A stretch of DNA of 64,000 nucleotides, from contig NZ_CP151800.1 of assembly GCF_038449125.1 (NCBI RefSeq), forward strand, positions 4,250,406 through 4,314,405, given 5' to 3'. The notes beneath the pieces are model-generated. The model did no database searches. It was given only the letters and a program-made list of their open reading frames with translations, and was not told the DNA's origin. This DNA comes from Kosakonia sp. BYX6 (GTDB lineage Bacteria > Pseudomonadota > Gammaproteobacteria > Enterobacterales > Enterobacteriaceae). Positions within the stretch are counted from its first letter, which is position 1. Every line of letters begins with the position of its first letter. This document shows, in pieces, positions 45,393 through 54,477 of this stretch. The position numbers and the translations under genes are program-made.

Positions 45393-47999
45393 TTATTCCT
45401 TATTGGAAATAGCCCGGAAGCCAAGGTCTTCGCGGTATTCAAGCACGTGTTTATCACCCGCCAGGCGGCCATCCAGCGTCAGCAATTCCCCCGCATCGCT
45501 GACGATGGCGACACGCAGCAGCGCCTCATCGTCTTCAGGGCGACCAAGGTAAAACACCTCATGTAGGCGGAAATTTTCCAGTTCATGTTTGGCGATTTTG
45601 GGCGGGCAATACGCGGGATTGACACGTACCAGTTGCTGGTGAAGCTTTATTGCCAGCGTGCGCCACTCGGTTTTGGTAAGCCGATGGCGACCATGAGGAA
45701 GCGTCAACGTATTGCCATTGAGTAAACGGATATGGGTCGCGCCATCTTGTGAACGCAGGCTGCGCAGCAACAACAGGTCGTGGGTGTCCTGGTCGCTATA
45801 GCGGGTTTCGGCTTTGTGCTCAGGCAACGTTTTGCCGCCTCTGGACAAGGTCAGCCTGGCCAGCGCCTGTTGGGCTTGCTCGCCCGTGCGGAAACGGCTG
45901 CCGTTTTTAAGTTCATGTAACAGGCTCGCCCATTGCCCGGTTTCAGGCCGCTCGACATAGGTCTGGTCGATCAACGGGCGAATGCCGGAGGGCAACTGGA
46001 TTGACTGCATCTCCTGCCAGACCTCAAGGCTTCGGCACAATACATATTGCGAATAGACCATAGCGCTCAGGCCAAACGCCTGGCGAGGGTTTGCCAGCGC
46101 TTGCTCAAGAGTGGGAGCCAATAACCAACATTCTGCGTTGGCGCTGGCATGACGTGGCGTGTCGGCATGCCGCCAAAGACGACCCAAACGTTGCAACAAC
46201 ATATCCGTGGGGGCAAAGCGGCTTACCAGGAAATCCGCGTCGATATCGAGCGACTGCTCCAGCACCTGCGTACCGACCAGAATGCGCCCGCAGTGTCCAC
46301 GTTCTGACCACTTTGCCCGGCCATACTGCGCGACCCAGCGCGTTTCATTTTTGTCGCGATCGTGGGGCGTAAAACGCGAATGTAACAAGCCGGTTTCGCA
46401 CCCGGCCTGCGCTGCCAGGCTGGCGATGTCCAGGTAACGCTGCTGCGCCTGTGCAACGGTGTTTTCAATCCATAAAACTTGCTGGCCCTCGGCTGCTCGC
46501 ATGAGAGCTTCATCCAGCGCAGATTTATCTTCGCGGCAAAAATGGAGTGCAATGGGCTTGCCATCCACGGTGGGGACTCCCACTTCCACAAGCTCCCTTT
46601 TTTCGGCTACGGCAGTAATCAATGGGTAGGCCGCGCTGGTTGTGGTTTGTTGCAACAGGGCTTCTCGCCGGGCCTGGCTTAATGTGGCGCTAAGGATAAT
46701 GACGGTGCAGTTGATCTGGCGCAGAAAGGCGACAAGCTCATCGAGAATGGTGCCGGTGTAAAGGTCATACGAGTGTACTTCGTCCAGGATCACGACTTTG
46801 CCTGCGAGGCCAAACGCTCTGACGAAACCGTGCTTGACGTTCATTACCGCCATCAATGCCTGATCAATCGTGCCGACCGCAAAAGGCGCTAACAGGCCGC
46901 GTTTATTCTGGTTAAACCATGCTCCGCCCGGGCTGCCTTCCTCGCCGATTTCGGTATCCTGCAACCAGGCCCCGGAATGCAGCAGCAAGCTCTGTTGTGG
47001 GGTTTCTCCACTTGCGATTTGTTTGAGAAACGCGTTGAAACGGTCGTAAATCTTATTGGAGGTGAGTTGCGTGGGCAGCGCGAAATAAATGCCGGTCGCT
47101 TTTTCCTGCGCTAACAATTGATAAGCGGCATAGAGCGCCGCCTCGGTTTTGCCCATTCCCATCTGCGCTTCGAGAATATAAACACCTGGCCCGGACACCT
47201 GCTCGACAAAAAGCGCCTGCGGTTCACGCATCTGCATGGCGTTATTAACGGGATCAAAAACTTCAGCAAAAGAGAGACCCTGGCGAATAACCGGTTTGAT
47301 AAAACCGGCATCGTTCAGGGCAGCGGTGATATTCGGCTGCCAGTTTTCATCGGGGTTTTCAAAAAACGCGCCGGAACCAATCCAATCGGCAACGGAGGTT
47401 AACCCGGCGACGACACGCGCCTGAGCGGCGGATTGAAAGGTCGGCCAGTCGGTTTGCAGGCACGCTTTCAGCGCGGCGACCAGTTTTTTGCGTTCTTCAA
47501 ACCACTGAGGGCCGCCAAAGGTTTCTGCATCACCGCGTTTGTCATCAGCCGGTGGGGTAAATCCGTGATGCTGCCCGAGGATTTCGGCAACGTATTTGGG
47601 AACATTCATCTCTTCCGCGGTGGCCTGGCTGACCCCGGCATGGCCGCCCCACTGTTTCTCCAGTTCAGGAGAAACCCTTGCTAACGCCGGCATTGCCTTG
47701 TAGTCGATATCACACGCCTTGAAGATTTTCGCCACGAATGTCGGGCTAACCTTGCCGATATCATGGCTGCCCGCCACCATTTCACTCCCTACAGGGAACA
47801 GGCGAGCACGCATCGGTTCAGGGAAACGCGACATCAGGCAACGCGCGAGTTCTCCAACAATCTGGCAGTGGCTCAGAACCGAACGGCCCTCGACGATGGT
47901 GCCATCAGGAAGGCTCCGGGTTTTGGCCGGGCAATCTTCGAAACGTATAGCAGGTGTTGCATTGCCAGCTTGCGCCGGTGTAACAGGAAAGCGACCCAC
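45393..47999 (-). CDS. cas3: CRISPR nuclease-helicase Cas3
   Basis: Cas3 nicks and degrades the target strand after Cascade binds. The 868-residue product has an N-terminal HD nuclease domain (VLSHCQIVGELA at 41-52, HDIGK at 79-83, GQHHG near 143-147) and a superfamily 2 helicase (AQMGMGKTEAAL near 280, DEVHSYD near 405, SATLSQARR near 440, FAPTDMLLQRLGRLWRH near 605). The start is GTG at 47999 behind AAGGA. It heads the cas operon; 117 bp separate it from the upstream WYL-regulator gene, a gap that probably holds the cas promoter. Confidence 0.97.
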   Translation of the reverse strand: MGRFPVTPAQAGNATPAIRFEDCPAKTRSLPDGTIVEGRSVLSHCQIVGELARCLMSRFPEPMRARLFPVGSEMVAGSHDIGKVSPTFVAKIFKACDIDYKAMPALARVSPELEKQWGGHAGVSQATAEEMNVPKYVAEILGQHHGFTPPADDKRGDAETFGGPQWFEERKKLVAALKACLQTDWPTFQSAAQARVVAGLTSVADWIGSGAFFENPDENWQPNITAALNDAGFIKPVIRQGLSFAEVFDPVNNAMQMREPQALFVEQVSGPGVYILEAQMGMGKTEAALYAAYQLLAQEKATGIYFALPTQLTSNKIYDRFNAFLKQIASGETPQQSLLLHSGAWLQDTEIGEEGSPGGAWFNQNKRGLLAPFAVGTIDQALMAVMNVKHGFVRAFGLAGKVVILDEVHSYDLYTGTILDELVAFLRQINCTVIILSATLSQARREALLQQTTTSAAYPLITAVAEKRELVEVGVPTVDGKPIALHFCREDKSALDEALMRAAEGQQVLWIENTVAQAQQRYLDIASLAAQAGCETGLLHSRFTPHDRDKNETRWVAQYGRAKWSERGHCGRILVGTQVLEQSLDIDADFLVSRFAPTDMLLQRLGRLWRHADTPRHASANAECWLLAPTLEQALANPRQAFGLSAMVYSQYVLCRSLEVWQEMQSIQLPSGIRPLIDQTYVERPETGQWASLLHELKNGSRFRTGEQAQQALARLTLSRGGKTLPEHKAETRYSDQDTHDLLLLRSLRSQDGATHIRLLNGNTLTLPHGRHRLTKTEWRTLAIKLHQQLVRVNPAYCPPKIAKHELENFRLHEVFYLGRPEDDEALLRVAIVSDAGELLTLDGRLAGDKHVLEYREDLGFRAISNKE

Positions 48000-48116
48000 G
48001 ATTATCGTCCTTGTTTGAGATGAATAGTTGCGAGCTTGCTACGCAGAAAAACCCCTAACAATACTGTGTAAATCATCAGGTTAACTGAGATTACCCATTC
48101 GTCATTCACGCGCTTA

Positions 48117-48953
48117 TCAACTATCGAAAAGCCATTGTTTAATGTCATCTCGGTTTACCAGTACCAGCTGTTGCGCTTCGGCTTTTCCATCGAGATATTT
48201 CGTATTGACCTGCATCTCTTTGAGCAAATAACCAGCAAGGGCCGCGCGGGTTTCGATGCGCAGTTGGTTGTTTTCCATTTGATAGTCGTTGGCAAGAACG
48301 CTTTGTTGGGCTGGGGTTAAACGGGTATCTGGCGATAAAACTAACGTGACGGCAGTTTGCCAGGCTTCGTCCTGGATAATGGAATAGGGAGAAGGACCTT
48401 CGATTTCGGCACCATCCCGGAAGCGGCTCAGAACAAAGTCGCGAAATCCATGCGATTTTTCACAATACCCGCGGACATGGAAACGACTCCCCGCTTTGAC
48501 GATGCTATGCGGGCTGATAATCCGCCCTTCATTTTCTGGGTGAGATAAAGAGACGTAATTCACTTCTACCCGCAATTGCTGGCGAATAGCTTTCATTAAT
48601 GTCGCCATTACCTGGCGAGATATGTTGCGTTCGGGTAATTGAAGGCGGGTTGCGCAATTATTCTGTAAGGGTTGGGCCAGCACGAACGTGCCCGTTTCAA
48701 GCCAGATAAGAAAGTCTTCTAATCCACCGTGGAAATATTGCGGCTGTTTGTCATGCGCAAAAACATAACGTGATTTATCGGGCTTGATCAGATGCTGGGG
48801 AAACAATGCTTGATAACGAACATAATCTTTATGAATCTGCTGCCGGGTTATCTTGAATTGATTTATAAGGTCGCGGTTCCGGAGGTCATCGGTCCAATAG
48901 GCTAGCATTTCCATAAACGCTAACCGTTCGTTAGGCTGCCTGGTTTTGCTCAT
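48117..48953 (-). CDS. WYL-domain transcriptional regulator
   Basis: This is a 278-residue regulator with an N-terminal helix-turn-helix (about 5-50; LINQFKITRQQIHKDYVRYQ) and a WYL domain (about 115-205; VNYVSLSHPENEGRIISPHSIVKAGSRFHVRGYCEKSHGFRDFVLSRF) plus a C-terminal WCX-like part. WYL regulators often sit beside CRISPR or other defence genes and sense nucleic acid ligands. Here it lies on the same strand directly ahead of cas3, so it may control the cas operon. The start at MSKTRQ has GGAG upstream. The 294 bp before it are AT-rich and hold no gene I can see. Confidence 0.85.
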   Translation of the reverse strand: MSKTRQPNERLAFMEMLAYWTDDLRNRDLINQFKITRQQIHKDYVRYQALFPQHLIKPDKSRYVFAHDKQPQYFHGGLEDFLIWLETGTFVLAQPLQNNCATRLQLPERNISRQVMATLMKAIRQQLRVEVNYVSLSHPENEGRIISPHSIVKAGSRFHVRGYCEKSHGFRDFVLSRFRDGAEIEGPSPYSIIQDEAWQTAVTLVLSPDTRLTPAQQSVLANDYQMENNQLRIETRAALAGYLLKEMQVNTKYLDGKAEAQQLVLVNRDDIKQWLFDS

Positions 48954-49247
48954 ATATTCTCCAGAGGATATCAACACTGCATGCGGACTTATTCGCAGTG
49001 GCGTTTTTCATTATTAATATGAATAAGATTGAAATATAAATTTTAGCCAGTGATGAATGCTGCTGGCTTGAGAATAACAACATCTCACTTCGGACTCCAC
49101 ACAACTTAAATTGGAAATACGACCAAGACAATCAGGAAATTAAATGAAAAATTGCTTTCAGAAAAAAACAATATCATTGAAATAAATAATTAAGTTAGAG
49201 CCTATTTTTTACATCAATAAATAGACAAGAAATAAGCTTCATTGTGC

Positions 49248-49546
49248 GTGAGTGATACTGAGGGAAGTTTAAGGCTCCTGAGCCCTGGAGAAATAGCGTT
49301 AGCAAGAACGGTTTTCGGAAGTTCCATAGCCTATCCACGCGTCTGGATTCATCATGCCAGTTACTTTCCATTTGATTAGAACAACAAGCACAGATCATCG
49401 CTGATTACTTTTTAATGCGTAAATTCGGGCTCAAACTTTGGTTGGGAAGAAGAGGTGAAGACCGTGAAGTTTCCTATGTGGGGCCAATAGACGATCAGCT
49501 TAATGCAAACTATCAAAACGTTCTTGAAGGGTTCCCATTCAAATGA
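49248..49546 (+). pseudogene. Type VI zincin-effector-like gene, internally deleted
   Basis: From GTG at 49248 the frame reads SDTEGSLRLLSPGEIALARTV, then FGSSIAYPRVWIHHASYFPFD, and stops at 49377-49379. In another frame LEQQAQIIADYFLMRKFGLKLW starts at 49376 and runs to a TGA at 49544. From memory these are the N- and C-terminal ends of a family of zincin-like proteins found with type VI secretion genes. The middle part, where the HExxH metal site should lie, is gone and the frame is lost. The TGA overlaps the ATG of the next gene (ATGA), so the two were once a coupled effector-immunity-like pair. Confidence 0.7.
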
Positions 49547-49968
49547 CCATGTTAAACAAATCGGTAATCTCATTAATCATCCTTCTGAGTGGTTGCACAC
49601 TCGGAGACAACCTGGAACATCGATATACCAAAGAAACATCAGTCCCTGCTCACGTAAGAAATAGCGATGTCTGTCTTTCCTTACCCATACAAAGCAATGA
49701 GATTGTGGTGTCAGCAATTACTTACAATGTTGAAAAACCCTTAGAACAGGTCATTTTTCCCTCTGACAAGCAACCAAAATCCGGTCTTTTTTGCATTCTG
49801 CCTGGTGAATTTAAGTTTAAAACGGGCCAGGAGTATCTCACTCAGATTGAAGTAAATATAAAAGCTCAGGGTGAGGATAAAAAATCTACACGCAAAGCCT
49901 ATGTCTCAACATTCCGGGTCGGAAAAAAAGGCGACAGTTTCGATATTATTCAAACGGTTCATAAATAA
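49543..49968 (+). CDS. Putative T6SS immunity-type periplasmic lipoprotein
   Basis: This is a 141-residue lipoprotein with signal peptide MTMLNKSVISLIILLSGC (Cys18) and a beta-rich mature part. It resembles small periplasmic lipoproteins encoded directly after type VI effector genes and thought to protect against them. Its ATG overlaps the stop of the broken zincin-like gene by 4 bases. The gene itself is intact. A start two codons later (49549) is also possible. The immunity role is inferred from position and type. Confidence 0.65.
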   Translation: MTMLNKSVISLIILLSGCTLGDNLEHRYTKETSVPAHVRNSDVCLSLPIQSNEIVVSAITYNVEKPLEQVIFPSDKQPKSGLFCILPGEFKFKTGQEYLTQIEVNIKAQGEDKKSTRKAYVSTFRVGKKGDSFDIIQTVHK

Positions 49969-49999
49969 AAATAACACCCGCATTCACTCTGTGCGGGTG
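49966..49999 (-). terminator. Terminator of the siderophore operon
   Basis: CACCCGCA (49975-49982) pairs with TGCGGGTG (49992-49999). Read on the minus strand the hairpin is followed by TTATTTTTATTT. It lies 87 bp past the stop codon of the last operon gene and abuts the end of the lipoprotein gene coming from the other side. Confidence 0.65.
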
Positions 50000-50085
50000 A
50001 GTTCATCATGCCGGTATTTTGTTTCTGAATGGAGCGGGATTTCGGGTCAGGGTTAAAATCGGTTCCTCGATCTCACATCCTTCGC

Positions 50086-51441
50086 TCACCCCCCCAATTC
50101 CACCCGCCAATCCCCGCACACCCCACTAAACTCCTCATCGTGTGTCACCAGAATCACCGCCGCACCTGTTCTCGCCAGTTGCCTTAGCCGCAGCGCCACC
50201 AGCATCATCCCAGCGTAATCCAGCCCAGATGTCGGTTCATCGAAGATAACCACCTCGCGCTGCGCCAGCAGTGCCAGCGCCACGGCAACGCGTTGCTGCT
50301 GCCCGCCGGAAAGCGCCATCGGGTGCTGATCCAGCAGATCATTCAGCGCCATATCTTCCACAACGCTCGCCTTTCTCTTAGCACAGATCGTATAAGCGCC
50401 CATCTGCAACTCTTGCCTAACACTGGCGGCGAAAAGCTGACGATGCACATCCTGCATCACCCAAAAACCGTAGCGCAAACGCTGGCGCTGCGGATAGGGT
50501 TTGCCATCAAGCGTGATCGCCTCGCGAGTCTTTTGCAGCCCCACCAGCTTTGCGGCCAGCGTACTTTTCCCTGCGCCATTAACACCCGAGAGCACCGTGA
50601 CGCAGCCGCGCGGGAAGTACAAATTTCCATGAGACGAGTGCTGATAAACAATCCCGTCGCGCCCTGCTGGCGGCGCGGTCAGGCACGCGGTTTGCGGGGT
50701 TGTTAATGCCCGTAAACCTTGTTGAATACGCTGGAAATTATCGCGCTGCCAGAACTGGCGGGCGGGCACATCTTCAATAATGCGTCCCTGTTGCAGGCGC
50801 ACAACGCGGTCAACCACCTCACGCAAAAACCACAGCCGGTGTTCGGCAATGATGATAGTTATGCCCGTGCCGCGCAGGCTCTGCAGGATCTGCGCCAGCG
50901 CGTCGATGCTCAGTAAATCAAGGTTGGAAGCCGGTTCATCCAGCAGCAGAAAGGTCGGTTGATCCATCAACGCGGCGCCAATCGCGATACGCTGCAACTC
51001 CCCGCCGGAAAGCGTAAACATATTGCGCGTCAGCAAATGGTCGATGCCCAATTCAGCAGCTATTTTACTGGCGCGTGCGAGGATCTCGCCCGGCGGTTGC
51101 CCGGCGTTCTCGCTGCCAAAGGCCAGTTCCGCCAGCGGATCGGCGCAAAAAAATTGTCGCCGTGGATTCTGGTAAACCGTGCCCACCTGCCGGCCCATCT
51201 CATGCAGCTTTGCCTGCGCAGGCGTGGTGGTGTTGACGCGAACCTCGCCCGCTATCGCGCCGGGAATCACATGCGGGATGATGCCGTTCAGCAGGCGCAA
51301 CAGGGTGGATTTACCGCAGCCACACTCCCCGGTAAGCAGCACGCACTGCCCGCGCGGGATCGTCAGATTAATATTATCGAGCGCGGGGCGGCCACCGGCG
51401 GGAAAGGTCACCGACACCTGGTTGAGTTCAATGCCGCCCAT
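50086..51441 (-). CDS. ECF-type ABC transporter ATPase, two fused domains
   Basis: This is a 451-residue protein with two ABC ATPase domains in one chain. The first has Walker A GECGCGKST (about 36-44), signature LSGGELQR and Walker B LLLDEPASNLD; the second has GVNGAGKST (about 264-272), LSGGQQQR and VVIFDEPTSGLD. It is the energising subunit for the T and S components encoded just upstream. The start at MGGIEL overlaps the T-component stop (TGATG). A longer open frame upstream is antisense-like shadow of the T gene and was rejected. Confidence 0.92.
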   Translation of the reverse strand: MGGIELNQVSVTFPAGGRPALDNINLTIPRGQCVLLTGECGCGKSTLLRLLNGIIPHVIPGAIAGEVRVNTTTPAQAKLHEMGRQVGTVYQNPRRQFFCADPLAELAFGSENAGQPPGEILARASKIAAELGIDHLLTRNMFTLSGGELQRIAIGAALMDQPTFLLLDEPASNLDLLSIDALAQILQSLRGTGITIIIAEHRLWFLREVVDRVVRLQQGRIIEDVPARQFWQRDNFQRIQQGLRALTTPQTACLTAPPAGRDGIVYQHSSHGNLYFPRGCVTVLSGVNGAGKSTLAAKLVGLQKTREAITLDGKPYPQRQRLRYGFWVMQDVHRQLFAASVRQELQMGAYTICAKRKASVVEDMALNDLLDQHPMALSGGQQQRVAVALALLAQREVVIFDEPTSGLDYAGMMLVALRLRQLARTGAAVILVTHDEEFSGVCGDWRVELGG

Positions 51442-52133
51442 CACACCCCTCCGCCGTAGAAAAACAGCGCGGCCAGGCCAATGCAGGCTATAGCTGGCAG
51501 CACATCCATCGCACCCAATCGCAGGGGAAAAATGGACGACGGCACGCCGGGACTGCCGAGCCCACGGCTGATGGCGGCGGCGGATAACGCCTCGCCTGAG
51601 CGCAGCAGCGCGCCGATGAGCGGCACCAGCATGCACTCCAGTGCACGCCAGGGGTGCAGCAGAACCCCGCCGTTGCCCGGTAAACCGCGCATCCGCATCG
51701 CGCCGCGAATCGCCTGTTGCTCCTCCCATAACACCGGGAAAAAACGCAGCATCACAGCGAGCGGAATGATCACCGCGCCCGGCACATGCAAACGGTGCAA
51801 ACCGGCAATCAACTGGCTGGGCGTCGTCGCGCAAATAAAGTAATAACCCATAAAACCTGCGATGAGGTAAGGCCGGGCGTACATCAATGCCGCAATCCCT
51901 GGCTTCGCGCCGGAGGGCATAAACAGCGGCAATACCTGCATGGCACTGATACAGAACGCTAATATCGCAGCGGCAAACCAACGCCGTTGCAGCCCCAGCA
52001 ACAGGCAAATTACCGCCGCGCACAGCAGTTGAAAAATACCGCCTTTCCCGGTCAGCACCAGCGTATTGATCACCAGCAATGCCAGCAGGTTGATACGCAC
52101 ATCAATGCCTCTCTTAACCGTTTTTCTGGACAA
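51441..52133 (-). CDS. ECF transporter T component (CbiQ/EcfT family)
   Basis: This 230-residue membrane protein couples the ATPase to the substrate-binding S component. It has about five helices and two coupling-helix motifs of the Ala-Arg-Gly kind (AMRMRGLPG near 143-151 and AISRGLGSPG near 187-196). It overlaps the S gene by 20 bp and the ATPase gene by 1 bp, so the three are made together. Confidence 0.88.
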   Translation of the reverse strand: MSRKTVKRGIDVRINLLALLVINTLVLTGKGGIFQLLCAAVICLLLGLQRRWFAAAILAFCISAMQVLPLFMPSGAKPGIAALMYARPYLIAGFMGYYFICATTPSQLIAGLHRLHVPGAVIIPLAVMLRFFPVLWEEQQAIRGAMRMRGLPGNGGVLLHPWRALECMLVPLIGALLRSGEALSAAAISRGLGSPGVPSSIFPLRLGAMDVLPAIACIGLAALFFYGGGV

Positions 52134-52707
52134 GCCCGGCCCTCACAAAATGCTTATTGAGCATACCCAGGCCAATCACCGCGCCCAACAATCCGCTGAC
52201 AAAAATCACCGCGAAGGTCCAGCACAACACCGGGCCGGAATAAAATGCGCTAAAACTTTCGGCGTACTCCGGCCCCAGTTGCTGGGTTATCTGCGCTTCG
52301 ATTTGCGGGCGCATAAACAGCAGCGGCAGCAACCCGCCAATATGCCAAAGGTTGAAAATACCGTAGCCCAGCGCCATCAACGCGCGGCGTTGGTGTTTCT
52401 TCGCCGCGCGACAGATAACGTCTGCAAGCCCGCCGGCCAACAGCGCCGAAACCAGCGTCAGCACATAATCCCCGGCCAGTACCATCACCGCCGCCAACAC
52501 TAACGCCATCAGGCAGATCAGGCCTTTTTGTTCCACCCGCGCCAGGTAGAGCATAAAAGGGATGCCGACAACAATGCCGGAGAGCGATTTGGTTACCGGG
52601 ATCAGGAAGGGTGAGAACACCGTCAGCATGTTCACCGCCATATCGATGACGATAATGATCACCGAAAAAATGCCGAGCACGATCAGCTCCTGGGGTCGAA
52701 AATTCAT
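52114..52707 (-). CDS. ECF transporter S component, MptD/Trep_Strep-like
   Basis: This is a 197-residue, six-helix membrane protein starting MNFRPQELIVLGIFSVIIIV. Layout and neighbours make it the substrate-binding S component. I believe it belongs to the Trep_Strep/MptD group, whose substrates are poorly known. Its place behind siderophore synthesis genes suggests import of the iron complex across the inner membrane, a job normally done in enterics by other ABC types. The TE gene ends 28 bp upstream. Confidence 0.75.
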   Translation of the reverse strand: MNFRPQELIVLGIFSVIIIVIDMAVNMLTVFSPFLIPVTKSLSGIVVGIPFMLYLARVEQKGLICLMALVLAAVMVLAGDYVLTLVSALLAGGLADVICRAAKKHQRRALMALGYGIFNLWHIGGLLPLLFMRPQIEAQITQQLGPEYAESFSAFYSGPVLCWTFAVIFVSGLLGAVIGLGMLNKHFVRAGLVQKNG

Positions 52708-52735
52708 CGCAAAATCCTTTTGTTATGCGCTGTCT

Positions 52736-53473
52736 TCAATGGGGCAGCAGCTCTCGTAAATAGTGCGGCAAAGAGAGATCGGGCGCGGCCAGGTAGAAAT
52801 GCCCGCCCAACAAGACTCTTGAGCGAAACACGCAGCGGCTCGCTTGCCGCCAACGCGCAACCGCAGCGGTATCGATCTCCCGATCGTCCTCGCCGTACAC
52901 CACGGTGAGATCCGCCACCGTCCCCGGCTCGACGCGGTAAGTCTCCAGCAGCCAGTAATCATTGCGCACCGCCGGTAAAAACAGTTGGCACAGCTCGGGG
53001 TTCTCCCACAGGGCGCGGTTCGCCGGGTTCTGGCGGTTGATGTCAGCAATCAGCGCGGCGTCATCCTCCAGGTACAAATGGGTGTTGGGCGGGCAATCCG
53101 GCGGGTTCTGCCCGGAAACCACCGTCATCAGCGGGCGCTGAGGCGTCATCTGCTCCAGGCAGCGCGCGGTTTCCCAGGCGACCCAGGCACCCATCGAATG
53201 TCCGATGAGCAGCGCGGGCGCAGCGTTGTCGAGCAAGGAATCCAGCTCGCAGGCGCACGCTAATGCCAGCGCTTGCAATGTCGCGGGCGTTGCGTCACCT
53301 AAGCGAGCATCGCGCCCCGGATAGGTCACGCCCCAAAACTGGTAACGGGTTAACGCGCCCGCCCAGTGCGCATAGAACCGGGGGCTGCCCCCCGCATGGG
53401 GAAAAACCACCACGGCTGGCGCGGCGCGATGGGCCAGGCTGGCGCCCCTACTCAGTGGCACGATAGCGTTCAT
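52736..53473 (-). CDS. Type II thioesterase (YbtT/PchC-like)
   Basis: This is a 245-residue alpha/beta hydrolase that removes wrong or stalled groups from NRPS carrier domains. It has FPHAGGSPRFY (about 24-34), the nucleophile motif GHSMGAW (about 90-96) and the C-terminal catalytic His in LLGGHFYLA (near 224-232). It overlaps the reductase gene by 4 bp (ATGA). Similar genes accompany yersiniabactin and pyochelin clusters. Confidence 0.92.
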   Translation of the reverse strand: MNAIVPLSRGASLAHRAAPAVVVFPHAGGSPRFYAHWAGALTRYQFWGVTYPGRDARLGDATPATLQALALACACELDSLLDNAAPALLIGHSMGAWVAWETARCLEQMTPQRPLMTVVSGQNPPDCPPNTHLYLEDDAALIADINRQNPANRALWENPELCQLFLPAVRNDYWLLETYRVEPGTVADLTVVYGEDDREIDTAAVARWRQASRCVFRSRVLLGGHFYLAAPDLSLPHYLRELLPH

Positions 53474-54477
53474 CGTTCCTCCTCCCTGTCGCTAAGCCCA
53501 AGGAAATTGCCGACCGCCATTGGCGCTGCCAGGCGGCATTGTTGCGGGTGCCCGGCACGCGCGCACATCGCCTGCCAGAGTTGCAAAACCGCAAGTTGCC
53601 GTTGCTGGCGCGCGCCGTCGCTAGACTCGGCGGCCATAAAGCGGTGTAGCGTCGCACGAATCGCCGAAGCCATATCGCGCTGTAAAGCCGTATGCGCAAG
53701 CGGGCTGGTCAGAATCGGCGGATCGTCCGTCTCGCCAGAAGGCGGCAGCCGCCGCTCCCAGATAACCGGGCCAAACGGCGAGTGCAGCGTCAGTTCGCCT
53801 TCATCGCTCAGTAAGGTGATGTGCATCAGCGGCTGGGCATTGTCATCGGGCGAAATGGCATCGAAGCGGTTCATCAACACGATATCGACCGCCACGTCGT
53901 GCCAGCGGCTGCCCATCAAGATTTTCTCGCCAGCCGCCATTGGCGTGGCCGAAATGGACGACGATGGCGCGCCGAGTACCTCGGATAACACCATCAGCGC
54001 GCAATGCAGCGTTTGTACCGACACGCGCATCTCCACCGAACGCAGCGGGCTGATCAGCGATAAGCGCCCGGCGGCACGAATAAAACGCCGCACGCTCGGC
54101 ATCTGGTCATAAAACGGCGTGACGTCAAAACGCACGCCCTGCTGCTGCGCCGTTTTAAGCGTGTTCACCAGTTCATGTGGGTGCACCGGCAGCTCCTGCA
54201 ATACCGGAACCCCGGCTTGCAACAGGCGACGGGCAATGTCATCCCCTTCCCCGCCAACAATCGCGGAGCGCACCGCCACCACCGCGCACGCCGGGCGCGC
54301 CTGCTCCAGCGCCTGTTGCAGGTCAGCAAAATAGTCACAGGCCAGCACTTTGGCTAACTGGCGTCCTCGCTCCCCGCCCCGGCCAATAATCGCCCTTAAC
54401 CCCGCGCCGTGTAAGGCGCGGGCATAGTGTGCGCCAAACGTCGCGCCCACCACCCAAATCCCTTGTGAAAAGGTCAT
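53470..54477 (-). CDS. Thiazolinyl imide reductase (Irp3/YbtU/PchG-like)
   Basis: This 335-residue Gfo/Idh-type oxidoreductase is predicted to reduce a carrier-bound thiazoline to a thiazolidine with NADPH. The nucleotide-binding turn is in WVVGATFGAHYARALHGAG (about 9-27) and the conserved core QELPVHPHEL follows (about 94-103). In pyochelin and yersiniabactin synthesis this step works in trans on the growing chain. Start and stop overlap both neighbours by 4 bp (ATGA), giving full translational coupling. Confidence 0.85.
   Translation of the reverse strand: MTFSQGIWVVGATFGAHYARALHGAGLRAIIGRGGERGRQLAKVLACDYFADLQQALEQARPACAVVAVRSAIVGGEGDDIARRLLQAGVPVLQELPVHPHELVNTLKTAQQQGVRFDVTPFYDQMPSVRRFIRAAGRLSLISPLRSVEMRVSVQTLHCALMVLSEVLGAPSSSISATPMAAGEKILMGSRWHDVAVDIVLMNRFDAISPDDNAQPLMHITLLSDEGELTLHSPFGPVIWERRLPPSGETDDPPILTSPLAHTALQRDMASAIRATLHRFMAAESSDGARQQRQLAVLQLWQAMCARAGHPQQCRLAAPMAVGNFLGLSDREEER

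Noticed and set aside
49195..49398. Minus-strand open frame of 67 codons
   Set aside because: It is antisense to the remnant of the zincin-like gene, whose two parts are recognisable on the plus strand.
51442..52023. N-terminal extension of the ECF ATPase frame
   Set aside because: It overlaps the T-component gene in another frame and has an Arg/Cys-rich composition typical of a shadow; the ATPase starts at 51441 with MGGIEL.
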